Positions 26,461-35,938 of a stretch of DNA of 64,000 nt are shown here, piece after piece. The stretch is from Erythrobacter sp. Alg231-14 (GTDB lineage Bacteria > Pseudomonadota > Alphaproteobacteria > Sphingomonadales > Sphingomonadaceae), in contig NZ_LT702999.1 of the NCBI RefSeq assembly GCF_900149685.1, forward strand, positions 744,001 through 808,000, read 5' to 3'. Both the position numbers and the translations under genes were made by a program. The notes below the pieces were generated by a model that did not search any database, was not told the DNA's origin, and was given only the letters and a program-made list of their open reading frames with translations. Numbering within the stretch: position 1 is the stretch's first letter; every line of letters begins with the position of its first letter.

Positions 26461-29361
26461 TCACAACATCCCCTTCAAATACCCCCCAGTAAAGCTTCGC
26501 GCTTCTTTCGCCACATCCTCTGGCGTGCCCTCGGCAACAATCTCGCCACCGCGCACGCCGCCTTCGGGGCCTAGGTCCAGCACCCAGTCTGCGGTTTTGA
26601 TCACATCAAGGTTGTGCTCGATCACCACCACGGAATTGCCCTGTTCCACCAGACGGTGCAGCACTTCGAGCAGTTTGCGCACATCTTCAAAGTGCAGGCC
26701 CGTGGTCGGCTCATCCAAGATATACAGCGTCTGACCGGTGCTGCGTTTGGCCAGCTCCTTGGCCAGTTTCACCCGCTGCGCTTCGCCGCCGGACAATGTC
26801 GTCGCCTGCTGCCCGACCTTCACATAGCCAAGGCCAACTTCGTTCAACATCCGCATCTTATCCCGGATCGGGGGCACGGCTTTGAAGAAGCCTTCCGCAT
26901 CCTCAATCGTCATGTCGAGAACGTCGGCGATGGAGAGGCCTTTGAACTTCACCTCCAGCGTTTCGCGGTTGTAGCGTTTGCCGCCGCATTCCTCGCACGT
27001 GACATAGACATCGGGGAGGAAGTGCATTTCGATCTTGATCAGGCCGTCGCCGGTGCATTGTTCGCACCGTCCGCCTTTTACGTTGAAGGAGAAGCGTCCC
27101 GGTTTGTACCCGCGCGCTTGGCTTTCAGGCAGGCCAGCAAACCAATCGCGAATATTGGTGAAGGCGCCTGTGTATGTCGCGGGGTTCGATCGCGGGGTTC
27201 TGCCGATGGGGGATTGGTCAATCTGAATGACCTTGTCACAAAATTCCAAACCTTCGATCGCGTCGTGTTTGCCCGCAATCACCCGCGCGCCGTTCAACAC
27301 GCGCGCCGCGCCGGCATGCAAAGTGTCGATAGTGAACGACGATTTACCCGAACCAGAAACCCCGGTGATGCACGTGAACGTACCCAGTGGGATCGACGCG
27401 CTCACATCTTTGAGGTTGTTGGCCTTGGCCCCCTTCACCGTCAGCATGTGGCCGTTGCCCTTGCGACGCTGCGTTGGAACGGAGATTTCGCGCCGACCGG
27501 TCAGATAATCTGCGGTGAGCGATTTCTTCGCCTTCATGATCTGTTTCAAAGTGCCCTGAGCGACCACTTCGCCGCCGCGCACACCCGCACCGGGGCCAAG
27601 ATCGACGATGTGATCCGCCTGACGGATGGCGTCCTCATCGTGTTCAACTACGATCACCGTATTGCCCAAATCGCGCAGCCGTTTGAGCGTTTCGAGCAAC
27701 CGATCATTGTCCCGCTGATGCAGGCCGATTGACGGTTCATCGAGGACATAAAGCACGCCGGAAAGACCGCTTCCGATTTGACTGGCGAGACGGATCCGCT
27801 GACTTTCGCCCCCGGACAACGTGCCGCTGGTCCGGTCTAGGTTCAGATAGTCCAAACCTACATTGTCGAGGAAACCCAGCCGTTCATTGATCTCTTTCAA
27901 GATCGCCTTGGCAATCTGAGATTGTTGATCGGTCAGCTTATCATCCAACGCCAAGAACCAATCCTTGGCATCCGAAACGCTCATCGTGACCGGCACCGCA
28001 ATATCGGTGCCCGCAACTTTCACCGCCAGCGATTTCTCATTGAGCCGCTTGCCACCGCAAGTTTCGCAGGGTTGCGCGGTTTGGAACTTAGACAGCTCCT
28101 CCTGCATCCACGCGCTTTCGGTTTGCATCATCCGGCGGTTGAGATTGCCAACAACCCCTTCGAATGCCTTGTTCACGGTGTATTGTTTGCGCCCATCCTT
28201 AAACGTCAAAGGCACCGGCATGCCGCCTGTCCCGTGCAGGATGATGAGCTTTTGATCCGGTTCCAAATCGCGCCACGGCGTCGTGATGTCGAAATCATAC
28301 GCTTTGGCGAGGCTGGTCAGAACTTGCATGTAATAAGGCGATGGCGGGTTGGATTTGGCCCAGGGTGCAATCGCCCCTTGCTTCAAGGTCAACGCCTCGT
28401 TGGGCACAACCAATTGCTCATCGAACAATTGCTTTTCACCGATCCCATCGCAAGTCGGACACGCACCCTGCGGTGAGTTAAAGGAGAACAATCGCGGCTC
28501 GATTTCTTCAATCGTAAACCCGCTAACCGGACAGGCGAATTTTTCTGAGAAGACGATCCGGTTTGCGGGAATTCCCGCCCCCTTCATCGCTTTGCCCGAC
28601 GACGCCTCATCCTCACGGCCTGGCACAACGCCATCGGCCAAATCGATATAGGCCAGCCCTTCGGATAGTTTCAGAGCGGTTTCAAACGAATCCGCCAACC
28701 GCGTTTGCATGCTGCCATCATCGGATGTTTTCACTGCGATCCGGTCGACCACCACTTCGATGTCATGTTTGAATTTCTTATCGAGCGCCGGAGCGTCCTC
28801 AATCCCGTACATCTCGCCATCGATGCGCACGCGGGTAAAGCCGGCCTTTTGCCACTCGGCCAATTCCTTGCGATATTCGCCCTTTCGCCCCCGCACGACC
28901 GGCGCGAGCAGATAGAGGCGTGTGCCTTCAGGTAATTCCATAACCCGATCGACCATTTGCGACACGGTTTGCGCGCTGATCGGCTTACCCGTGGTGGGTG
29001 AATAGGGTACGCCCACCCTCGCCCACAAAAGCCGCATGTAATCGTAGATTTCCGTCACCGTCGCGACGGTTGATCGCGGATTGCGGCTGGTGGTCTTCTG
29101 CTCAATCGAAATCGCCGGAGAGAGCCCGTCAATATGCTCCACATCCGGTTTTTGCATCATCTCCAAAAACTGACGCGCATAGGCGGATAGGCTTTCGACA
29201 TAGCGCCGCTGACCCTCCGCATAGATCGTATCAAACGCGAGGGATGATTTGCCCGATCCAGAAAGCCCGGTGACAACGATCAACGCATCGCGCGGCAGAT
29301 CGATATCGACACCCTTCAGATTGTGCTCACGGGCACCACGAACGGAGATTTTGGTCAGCAT
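26461..29361 (-). CDS. uvrA: Excinuclease ABC subunit A
   Basis: 966 residues. It recognises DNA lesions in nucleotide excision repair and loads UvrB. Two ABC ATPase modules: first Walker [17 protein letters not shown], signature [13 protein letters not shown]; second Walker [16 protein letters not shown], signature [13 protein letters not shown]. Zinc modules are CPVSGF...CPTCDGIG and CEQCTGDG...CEECGGKRY. The gene ends 20 bases from the convergent NACHT gene. A LexA-type box lies 50-64 bases upstream of the start, so SOS induction is expected. Confidence 0.98.
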   Translation of the reverse strand: MLTKISVRGAREHNLKGVDIDLPRDALIVVTGLSGSGKSSLAFDTIYAEGQRRYVESLSAYARQFLEMMQKPDVEHIDGLSPAISIEQKTTSRNPRSTVATVTEIYDYMRLLWARVGVPYSPTTGKPISAQTVSQMVDRVMELPEGTRLYLLAPVVRGRKGEYRKELAEWQKAGFTRVRIDGEMYGIEDAPALDKKFKHDIEVVVDRIAVKTSDDGSMQTRLADSFETALKLSEGLAYIDLADGVVPGREDEASSGKAMKGAGIPANRIVFSEKFACPVSGFTIEEIEPRLFSFNSPQGACPTCDGIGEKQLFDEQLVVPNEALTLKQGAIAPWAKSNPPSPYYMQVLTSLAKAYDFDITTPWRDLEPDQKLIILHGTGGMPVPLTFKDGRKQYTVNKAFEGVVGNLNRRMMQTESAWMQEELSKFQTAQPCETCGGKRLNEKSLAVKVAGTDIAVPVTMSVSDAKDWFLALDDKLTDQQSQIAKAILKEINERLGFLDNVGLDYLNLDRTSGTLSGGESQRIRLASQIGSGLSGVLYVLDEPSIGLHQRDNDRLLETLKRLRDLGNTVIVVEHDEDAIRQADHIVDLGPGAGVRGGEVVAQGTLKQIMKAKKSLTADYLTGRREISVPTQRRKGNGHMLTVKGAKANNLKDVSASIPLGTFTCITGVSGSGKSSFTIDTLHAGAARVLNGARVIAGKHDAIEGLEFCDKVIQIDQSPIGRTPRSNPATYTGAFTNIRDWFAGLPESQARGYKPGRFSFNVKGGRCEQCTGDGLIKIEMHFLPDVYVTCEECGGKRYNRETLEVKFKGLSIADVLDMTIEDAEGFFKAVPPIRDKMRMLNEVGLGYVKVGQQATTLSGGEAQRVKLAKELAKRSTGQTLYILDEPTTGLHFEDVRKLLEVLHRLVEQGNSVVVIEHNLDVIKTADWVLDLGPEGGVRGGEIVAEGTPEDVAKEARSFTGGYLKGML

Positions 29362-29410
29362 ACGGCAAACCTATGCTTGATAATGTGTGTAGGATACATG
29401 CGGCGGGTTT

Positions 29411-29425
29411 GTTCCGGTAATGTTC
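29411..29425. promoter_or_regulatory. LexA (SOS) box of uvrA
   Basis: GTTC-CGGTAAT-GTTC is an exact match to the GTTC-N7-GTTC direct repeat that LexA binds in alphaproteobacteria. It is 50-64 bases upstream of the uvrA start codon, the usual location for SOS control of this gene. Confidence 0.85.
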
Positions 29426-29575
29426 GTCTAAGTCAAGAGGCGCAGAGTGGCGCGAAGGCGCGTGTCCACGATTGGGTGGCGTTGGGGTGGTGTTGCAACG
29501 CCCAAAGGGACGATTGGTTCACCGTTCACTCGCGCGCATCGTTGCGAAATTCAGTGTCGCGGGCTTGATCGCGAT

Positions 29576-30565
29576 TTAGACCAGTGTGGATTTCACCGGC
29601 ACCGTGATCCCGACCTGTTTGGCGATCATGCCAATCCATTCGCCGACCTTGGCGATCTCTTCGTCCACCACGGCGCTTTGCGTCGCGGCGGCATCGCGCG
29701 CCGCCTTTGCAGCGTAATCCTCACCGGTTTTTGCATCGGCGGTAAAGACCGGTCCGTTGGCTATATCTTGCGCGCGATCCGCATCAATCGCGACACCGGC
29801 AAACGCTCCGAACCCGCTTAGGACACTGGCGGGCTCTGCGCCAAAGTGATCGCCGTCTAAAATCCGCACGCGATCCCCGTATTTGCGGGACAGCGCATCC
29901 CAATATCGTTGGTTTAGGAACCAAGCGAGGGCGGCGCATTGCAGGTCGGTCATCGCGAATTGTTCCGCGCCGTCCATCCCAAGATCCATGCCCGCATATC
30001 CCATCACTTCTAGATAAAGTTGCCGGGCCCATCGTCGGCCCATCATCCCCTTGCGCGTCACCGCCGAAAGGAAAGAGGGCAAAGGATTGGTCATCAAAAC
30101 CGCACGCGCATCGGGTCGCGCCTCCATAATCGCTGGGATCAATGCGTTGGCGTGGTTTGTGGGTTTGACGAAAACACTCTCTCCCTCACCCCAACCCCGG
30201 CCGAGCAATCGCAATATCTGCGGCAAGACATCGGGGGAGGAGCCGCCAATTTTGGCTAGGATACCCGGTTCGCTCAACGCGGCGCACGTGCCGGGCAATT
30301 GCAGCGCGCGAGTCATCAAAGTCGAACGGCAAAACGCGGTATGAAATACAAAGTGCAGCGGCGATTGCGGGATGTTGGCGGCGGCAATGTCAGCCAAGGG
30401 AATGGCCACTGGCTGTGTTCCTTCGCCCGGAACGGCATCGGCAAGAAAAGCTGGAGCGGACAATCGGTCGCGGTCCAAACGTATGAATGTAACCGCCCGG
30501 TTTTGGGGATCAAAACCATGCGGCAACCATCGCGCATCGTTCAAAATATCTGAAAAATCAGCCAT
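29576..30565 (-). CDS. P-loop sulfotransferase-like protein
   Basis: 329 residues from the ATG at 30563-30565, which has AGGA eight bases upstream. LHFVFHTAFCRSTLMTRALQ resembles the 5'-phosphosulfate-binding P-loop of sulfotransferases (FxxxxxRSGSTLL type); later ARPDARAVLMTNPLPSFLSA resembles the 3'-phosphate region, but its canonical Arg/Ser pair is not obvious. No signal peptide. A sulfotransferase-related fold is likely; activity and acceptor are unknown. It follows the ABC importer genes on the same strand after a 295-base gap and is probably a separate unit. Confidence 0.65.
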   Translation of the reverse strand: MADFSDILNDARWLPHGFDPQNRAVTFIRLDRDRLSAPAFLADAVPGEGTQPVAIPLADIAAANIPQSPLHFVFHTAFCRSTLMTRALQLPGTCAALSEPGILAKIGGSSPDVLPQILRLLGRGWGEGESVFVKPTNHANALIPAIMEARPDARAVLMTNPLPSFLSAVTRKGMMGRRWARQLYLEVMGYAGMDLGMDGAEQFAMTDLQCAALAWFLNQRYWDALSRKYGDRVRILDGDHFGAEPASVLSGFGAFAGVAIDADRAQDIANGPVFTADAKTGEDYAAKAARDAAATQSAVVDEEIAKVGEWIGMIAKQVGITVPVKSTLV

Positions 30566-30860
30566 TAAAATTTCCTAGACCGACACTGCTTCAACCACCA
30601 CCCCCAATCGAAATTCATCAATAAATGGCGGAAATCCGGGATTTTTGGGCCTTCTGGGGGGCTACAGAAAATATGAAGTATCGCGGATACGGGAAAATGC
30701 GCAGAGTATTGTTCTCTTTGCAGGTCTTCTGTGCCTTGCTCTTCGGGTCGCACCTTTGGGCTTTTACAAGACAACCAATCAAAGAGACCGCGGCGCACCC
30801 TAACCCGCCGTGCCGGGTCGGCATGTTAATGGCGCTTGGATTGTCTTTTGACGTGCACCG
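30566..30860. other. Intergenic stretch without a recognisable gene
   Basis: 295 bases between the sulfotransferase-like gene and the ABC ATPase. Short open frames exist on both strands (30625-30894 plus, 30565-30798 minus), but they lack ribosome binding sites and family features. It presumably contains the promoter of the sulfotransferase-like gene. Confidence 0.5.
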
Positions 30861-31628
30861 TCAATTGGGCCCCGAGGCGATTAGCGCGTGCTGACCCGGA
30901 TTGTTTTCGTGGTTCAACCACGTGGTTTTGATGCCCCAAACCCGATCAATGTTGGTCGGGGAAAGGGCGTCGATGGGCGACCCATCGGCGGCCAGAGCAC
31001 CGGCATCCAAAACGATCACACGATCGGCATGGTTCATAGCCATGGCCAAATCATGCACCACAATGACGACCCCGGTGCCTGTATCCGCACATTGTCTCAG
31101 ATACCCAATCAAATGGATTTGATGTGCCAGGTCGAGCGCCGCCAAAGGTTCATCGGCTAATATCCATTGCGGTTGTCCCGCCAACACCCGGGCCAACAAA
31201 ACACGCGCGGTTTCGCCGCCCGACAATTGACCGACCGGGCGATCCCGCAAAGTGTTTAGATCCAGCGCCTCAATCGCGGCATTCACAGCACCCCGACCCG
31301 AAGTGGTGTGCCCGTCGCGATGCGGCATCCGCCCCAACGCCACCAACGCCTCCACCGAAACGTCCCAAGCAATATCGGCCCCTTGCGGGAGAAACCCGAT
31401 CGCCTTTGCACGCGCATCATGGCTTAGCGCCGCGACCGGAGCGTCGTCCAAAACCACCGATCCGGCTTGGGGTTCAATCAATCCGGCAAGCGCCATCAAA
31501 AGGCTGGATTTGCCCGCTCCGTTGGGGCCGACGATGGCGGTGATTTGTCCCGGCGAAAGAGCGGCGTTGATGTCTTGTAACACCGTCGCGCCGCCACGGT
31601 TTATTGAAAGGTCATCCACGCGCAGCAT
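30861..31628 (-). CDS. btuD: ABC transporter ATPase, cobalamin/Fe3+-siderophore type
   Basis: 255 residues from MLRVDDLSINRGG. The ATG overlaps the permease stop (TGATG). The frame is open far upstream, but that part is only a shadow of the permease gene. Walker A is VGPNGAGKSSLLMAL, signature PVGQLSGGETARVLLARVL, Walker B WILADEPLAALDLAHQ, switch His in VVIVVHDLAMAM; the Q-loop is IGFLPQGADIAW. It powers uptake through the FecCD-type permease encoded next to it. Cobalamin is the most likely substrate; haem or siderophore is possible. Confidence 0.92.
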   Translation of the reverse strand: MLRVDDLSINRGGATVLQDINAALSPGQITAIVGPNGAGKSSLLMALAGLIEPQAGSVVLDDAPVAALSHDARAKAIGFLPQGADIAWDVSVEALVALGRMPHRDGHTTSGRGAVNAAIEALDLNTLRDRPVGQLSGGETARVLLARVLAGQPQWILADEPLAALDLAHQIHLIGYLRQCADTGTGVVIVVHDLAMAMNHADRVIVLDAGALAADGSPIDALSPTNIDRVWGIKTTWLNHENNPGQHALIASGPN

Positions 31629-32632
31629 CACACCAACCCCCGCCGCATCCGGATCAACAACCACAAAAAGAACGGCGCGCCGATCAGTGACAGCGCAATG
31701 CCCAACCGCAACTCTGTTACGAACGGTAATATCCGAACCGCGCTGTCCGCGGCCAATACCAGCACCGCACCGGCAATGGCGCTGGGCACGATCAACGATG
31801 ACGGCATGCGGTTGGTCAATGGGCGCACCAAATGCGGCACGATCAATCCGACAAAGCCGATAATCCCCGCCACCGCGACCCCGGCCCCCACGGTCAATCC
31901 GACACCCACAACCAAAACGAACAGCAATCGGCGCGGGTCCATCCCCATGGATCGGGCCGCGTCCTCTCCCAATGTCAGCGCATCTAGGCTGCGCGCGGCG
32001 GCAATCAGGAAACCGATCCCGACCACCGTCAAAGGGGCCGCAATCCAAACATCGCTCCACGAACGATCGGTCAGCGCGCCGTTGAGCCACATGACGATCT
32101 GGCTCAGCGCAAACGCGTTGGGCGCCATCGTTATAGCCAATGCAGTGAGCGCCCCTGCAAAGCTGGCGATCATCAAGCCTGCCAATGTGAACAAAGCAAT
32201 GCCGCCGCCCGCCCCGCGACCTGCATCGGACGCCGTGCGGCCTGCGATCATTGCGAGCAGTATCATCGCCAATCCTGCACCGATCAAGGCAAAGGCAGGC
32301 AGGCTCCACCCCGCCAACATTGGCGGCAAAAGCGCCCCAAACCAAAAGCTCGCAACCGCGCCCAATGCGGCCATCGGCGCGATCCCGAAAAGTCCCGGAT
32401 CGGCCAATGGATTGCGCAAATATCCCTGCATCGCGGCCCCAGCGGCGCCCAAGCCAGCGCCCACCACCACTGCAAGAACGGCCCGAGGCGCGCGCAGCTC
32501 CATCACAATCAACGCCGCATTGGCCCCGGATCCGGCAACATCGAACGGATCAATCCACACCCGCCCCGCTAACAAGGACAGCGGCAAAAGCACACACAGC
32601 AAAACGGCAAAGACGAGGCTAGCGCGCGTCAT
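31628..32632 (-). CDS. btuC: FecCD-family ABC permease
   Basis: 334 residues with about nine or ten membrane segments. Family motifs are LRAPRAVLAVVVGAGLGAAG, AAMQGYLRNPLADPGLFGI and IIGFVGLIVPHLVRPL (the coupling-helix region contacting the ATPase). It overlaps the substrate-binding protein gene by 14 bases and the ATPase gene by one base, so all three are one translationally coupled operon. Confidence 0.94.
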   Translation of the reverse strand: MTRASLVFAVLLCVLLPLSLLAGRVWIDPFDVAGSGANAALIVMELRAPRAVLAVVVGAGLGAAGAAMQGYLRNPLADPGLFGIAPMAALGAVASFWFGALLPPMLAGWSLPAFALIGAGLAMILLAMIAGRTASDAGRGAGGGIALFTLAGLMIASFAGALTALAITMAPNAFALSQIVMWLNGALTDRSWSDVWIAAPLTVVGIGFLIAAARSLDALTLGEDAARSMGMDPRRLLFVLVVGVGLTVGAGVAVAGIIGFVGLIVPHLVRPLTNRMPSSLIVPSAIAGAVLVLAADSAVRILPFVTELRLGIALSLIGAPFFLWLLIRMRRGLV

Positions 32633-33536
32633 GAGCTAGTCCCCCCGAAACGTTCAAGTCCATGTCGCGTTCAATCTCATCCAACCGCGCGACCGCATTG
32701 GCGATGCTGGGCCCGCCGCAATAAAACAGATTGGGTTCAAACCGCGCGACTTGGGTCGCGTCCAATCCGTTTAAGACAGGGTGAAGCTGCCCGGCTTGAT
32801 CACCCGCAACCAACAACAGGTCGGGCGGATCGGACATCACCATTTCAAGCGAAACGTGATCGGCCTGATTCAATCCCATTGCGGCGCTGTGATTGCGCCA
32901 TCCGAACCGGTCGAAAATGTCCCAAACCAACGATGCCTCGCCTGCAACGATTTGCCCCGGCTGCCACAACAAGGCGCGCAATCCATCATTGCCCGGCGGC
33001 GATTGCGGGGTTGGCAGGGTGGCCTCTATCCGCTCGATCAGGTCGGTGCCCTCATCCACCCTTTGCGCCATTGCGGCAACATCGCGGATTTGAGCCATGC
33101 TTTCATCGATGGAGGTTGGGCTGACGAATGTTTCGACCCTAAGACCGGCCCGTTCCAATGCCGCCCGAGTGTTGGGCGCGATAAAGGTGCTGGCAAAGAC
33201 AATGTCGGGTTGCAACGCGATGATCTCTTCCGCGGTTCCGCCAGTGTAAGCGAAAGCGGCAGCGACCATGGAATCGATCGAACTGGACCCTTCGTCAAAA
33301 CTGAAATGCGACAGAGCGAGGATTTGCCCCGGCGCGGCCACTTCCACGAGGATCGCATCAAGGCATGGATTGAGGCTAAGGATGGTCGGTGTTTCGCCCA
33401 CCGACGCAGCGGAGGTGGGCAGGACCGGTGATGGATCATGGCCCGTGGGTGACCCCGATCCGCCGCACGATGTCAGACCGGCGGCAAAAACCAAACCGGC
33501 GACCTTCAATCCAAGAATGTTCGCGTGTCGACCCAT
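32619..33536 (-). CDS. btuF: Periplasmic substrate-binding lipoprotein, BtuF-like
   Basis: 305 residues. The signal peptide ends in the lipobox LTSC (GLVFAAGLTSCGGSG), so it is a lipoprotein. The COG0614 fold shows as ILSLNPCLDAILVEVAAPGQ, HFSFDEGSSS, EEIIALQPDIVFAST and a second lobe with ALLWQPGQIVAGE and SLEMVMSDPPDLLLVAG. First gene of the importer operon. The similarity is closest to cobalamin-type binding proteins, but the ligand cannot be decided without a receptor gene or riboswitch, neither of which was seen nearby. Confidence 0.85.
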   Translation of the reverse strand: MGRHANILGLKVAGLVFAAGLTSCGGSGSPTGHDPSPVLPTSAASVGETPTILSLNPCLDAILVEVAAPGQILALSHFSFDEGSSSIDSMVAAAFAYTGGTAEEIIALQPDIVFASTFIAPNTRAALERAGLRVETFVSPTSIDESMAQIRDVAAMAQRVDEGTDLIERIEATLPTPQSPPGNDGLRALLWQPGQIVAGEASLVWDIFDRFGWRNHSAAMGLNQADHVSLEMVMSDPPDLLLVAGDQAGQLHPVLNGLDATQVARFEPNLFYCGGPSIANAVARLDEIERDMDLNVSGGLAHDAR

Positions 33537-33711
33537 ACTCCGCTCAGCCGATAGGCCCGCACGCGGCCATCGGCAAGCGTCCGATGGCCGTCATCAAGCG
33601 CGTGGATCAAGGGCCGCGTTAACGATTTGACCAGCGGTGTCTGGAATCGGGACGGTGGGTCTTGGCATGGGTGCGCGCCATGCGGGCCTTCGCTACGCGC
33701 GTTAGCGCGCC

Positions 33712-35085
33712 ATGAAAACGCTTCGATCCCTATTCGGCCATACGCCAAACAAGACGCCAGCCGTCATCGCCCTTCCCGATAGAAGCGGCGAAGATGCGCT
33801 TGTGGATCGCGCCAATCCATCACCGCGCACCAACGGTGAAGATGACCCCGCACAGGATAACGGCGCCAAGCGACGCATTACCCTGCCTAATGTTACCCTG
33901 CCCACACTTCCTATACGCAAACGGGTCGCGGTTTTGTTGGCAGCCATTGCCGTGCCCGCAATGGCCGCGCCGGGTGATTTTGGCGCGCTACCCGGTGCTG
34001 CGCCAACAGAGGCGGAATTGGTCAATGCGCGGCTGTCGCAACAGCTCGCCGAAAATCCCGCCATGCCGTTTGAAAAACCGGGCATGAGCTTTCCCGGCTC
34101 CGCGTTCTTCTTCCTTGCCGATCCGCCATCGGGAGCATTGGTCGCCCTGCCCACCGTGGACGCCACCGATCCGGGCGCCGAAGCGGGCCGCGAGCTGGGC
34201 GAATTGATCGATGCCGGCCCCTCGGCTCAACCGTTTTTCAGCGCGGGCGGCGTCAGCCACATGCGCGCATCGGAATGTTTGGCGCAGGCGATTTGGTACG
34301 AAGCCGCCAGCGAAAGCGAAGCGGGCCAACGCGCCGTTGCGCAGGTTGTCCTTAACCGGGTCGCCCATCGCAGTTGGCCCGGCAGCGTCTGCGGCGTTGT
34401 CTACGAAGGGTCTCAACGCAGCACAGGGTGCCAATTCTCTTTCACGTGCGACGGCAGCCTTGCCCGACGCGCGACCGGTTCAGCATGGGCCAGCGCGCAA
34501 CGGATCGCGGGCGAAGCGTTGTCCGGCAGCGTATACGAACCGATTGGCCACGCCACGCATTACCACACGCTATGGGTAAACCCGTACTGGGCGAGCAGTC
34601 TCGACCATGTCGGTACAATCGGCGCGCACCGATTCTATCGCAATCGCGGCGCGGCCGGCGAGGCGTCCGCCTTTGCGGGGCGCTATGCCGGGTTCGAACC
34701 GGGCGTATCCGGGCGCATGATGCCCGTTTCAACCGGCGCTGGGACCCGCATCGGATTGCCCGACTTGCCGGGTGCCAACACCGGCAGCAGCGGTTCTGTT
34801 TCATCCACCAACCCATCCACCCAATATGGCAGCGGCCCTGCCGATGGTGCCGTATCGTCAAACGCGCCCGAACCGATCCTAGCGGACCCCGCCCTTTCCG
34901 GGGTTGGTCAAGTGCGCGAAGATTATGCTCGCGCCGGTCAATGGAAAAGCGACGCGGCGCGCGAAGCATTGCAAGCCGAAGAACGCGCGCTGGCGGTTGA
35001 AAATGCGGGCGGCAACGCAAACGGCACTTCGCCGGACGATGCCGACGCCTCGCCCCCGCCGCAAAGCGATGAGCCCACCCCCTGA
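33712..35085 (+). CDS. SleB-type cell wall hydrolase
   Basis: 457 residues. The first 75 residues are hydrophilic, then RVAVLLAAIAVPAMAAPG forms a membrane segment or late signal. The Hydrolase_2 (SleB) domain, about residues 185-320, has ECLAQAIWYEAASESEAGQRAVAQVVLNR, WPGSVCGVVYEGSQ, CQFSFTCDG and ATHYHTLWVNPYW, with the catalytic Glu in WYEA. The C-terminus is low complexity, Ser/Pro/Asp-rich. Related enzymes cleave cortex or septal peptidoglycan. The start has no clear Shine-Dalgarno, and a GCGCG-TTAG-CGCGC hairpin touches the ATG. Monocistronic. Confidence 0.9.
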   Translation: MKTLRSLFGHTPNKTPAVIALPDRSGEDALVDRANPSPRTNGEDDPAQDNGAKRRITLPNVTLPTLPIRKRVAVLLAAIAVPAMAAPGDFGALPGAAPTEAELVNARLSQQLAENPAMPFEKPGMSFPGSAFFFLADPPSGALVALPTVDATDPGAEAGRELGELIDAGPSAQPFFSAGGVSHMRASECLAQAIWYEAASESEAGQRAVAQVVLNRVAHRSWPGSVCGVVYEGSQRSTGCQFSFTCDGSLARRATGSAWASAQRIAGEALSGSVYEPIGHATHYHTLWVNPYWASSLDHVGTIGAHRFYRNRGAAGEASAFAGRYAGFEPGVSGRMMPVSTGAGTRIGLPDLPGANTGSSGSVSSTNPSTQYGSGPADGAVSSNAPEPILADPALSGVGQVREDYARAGQWKSDAAREALQAEERALAVENAGGNANGTSPDDADASPPPQSDEPTP

Positions 35086-35316
35086 TCGCGGGCGTTGGAT
35101 TGCCGCAATCCTTCGGTTGAGCTCGCAGACGAGCCAAACGGTTAACGGCTTCTACACCTTAGCTGAACACCAAGCCTTAGCGGGATTGCCCGTAAGTCTT
35201 TCGCAGTCGAGTGACGCGCCCATCCACCCCCTTGGTCAGGCGCGCACCATTGCAACGCCGAAACGCCCCGCTTTTTGCGCGAGGGCTTATCGCAGACTGA
35301 CGGATTGAAAGAATTT

Positions 35317-35688
35317 ATGCCGCTTCGCTTTGCCCCCGCTGTTGATCCGGCCAAGCATCCCACGCTTATCCAAGGTCGCACGCCCGCCGCCGCGCGGATT
35401 GCAAAGGCGATGACGGGACGCGCGATACAAAACGTCGCCAACGACAATAGCGATGTTGCCATCGGTGACAGCGCGGATGATCGCGTGTTGCGCGCGGCCT
35501 TGCGGCATTTTGCTCAGCACGGCCTTGGAGCCGCGCGCGAAGCTCGCAACCAAGCCGAGCGCGCGTTCTTCAACGATGATAGAGCCGCCTATGATTGGTG
35601 GTTGGGCATCACGCGGGCATTGGACCGCCGGCTTGCGCAGGAAACCGAGGCAACTGGCGCGACCGATCCAGGGATCGCGCGTCCTTAA
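35317..35688 (+). CDS. Conserved-looking protein of unknown function
   Basis: 123 residues from MPLRFAPAVDPAKHPTLI, chosen over an in-frame ATG at 35275. Hydrophilic, no signal peptide. Notable segments are QNVANDNSDVAIGDSADDRV and ALRHFAQHGLGAAREARNQA followed by NDDRAAYDWWLGITRALDRR; this style is common in small conserved sphingomonad proteins, but I cannot name the family. It stands alone between the SleB gene and the GGDEF-EAL gene. Confidence 0.7.
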   Translation: MPLRFAPAVDPAKHPTLIQGRTPAAARIAKAMTGRAIQNVANDNSDVAIGDSADDRVLRAALRHFAQHGLGAAREARNQAERAFFNDDRAAYDWWLGITRALDRRLAQETEATGATDPGIARP

Positions 35689-35938
35689 GGCAAACCGTAC
35701 GTCTCCGATCGCGTTTGGCCGATCGCGCAACGCTGGCCCGGTCCCAATTTGCGGACCAAATCCCCCAAACCTCGTCGCCCTTTGATACGGGTAAATACTT
35801 GGGTTGCAGTTTTTGCGATCTGGCATCGGGCAATGATGGTTGTTTTGAGCACCAGCGACCGCATCAGTTCTCCCCCGTCCACGCAGTGACTTTGCCGTTA
35901 ACCTCAGCTTGACCACTTTGCGCTAGTGCAACCCTCGT

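Noticed and set aside
26614..27732. 372-codon plus-strand frame opposite uvrA
   Set aside because: Shadow of uvrA; no start signal and composition of an antisense frame.
31698..32639. 313-codon plus-strand frame opposite the btuC permease
   Set aside because: Antisense shadow of a clear FecCD permease; Ala/Pro-rich nonsense composition.
33537..33711. Cobalamin riboswitch upstream of btuF
   Set aside because: The region is GC-rich with hairpins, but no convincing B12 box or core was seen on the minus strand.
33506..33748. 80-codon minus-strand frame between btuF and the SleB gene
   Set aside because: It overlaps the starts of both certain genes and has no ribosome binding site or recognisable motif.
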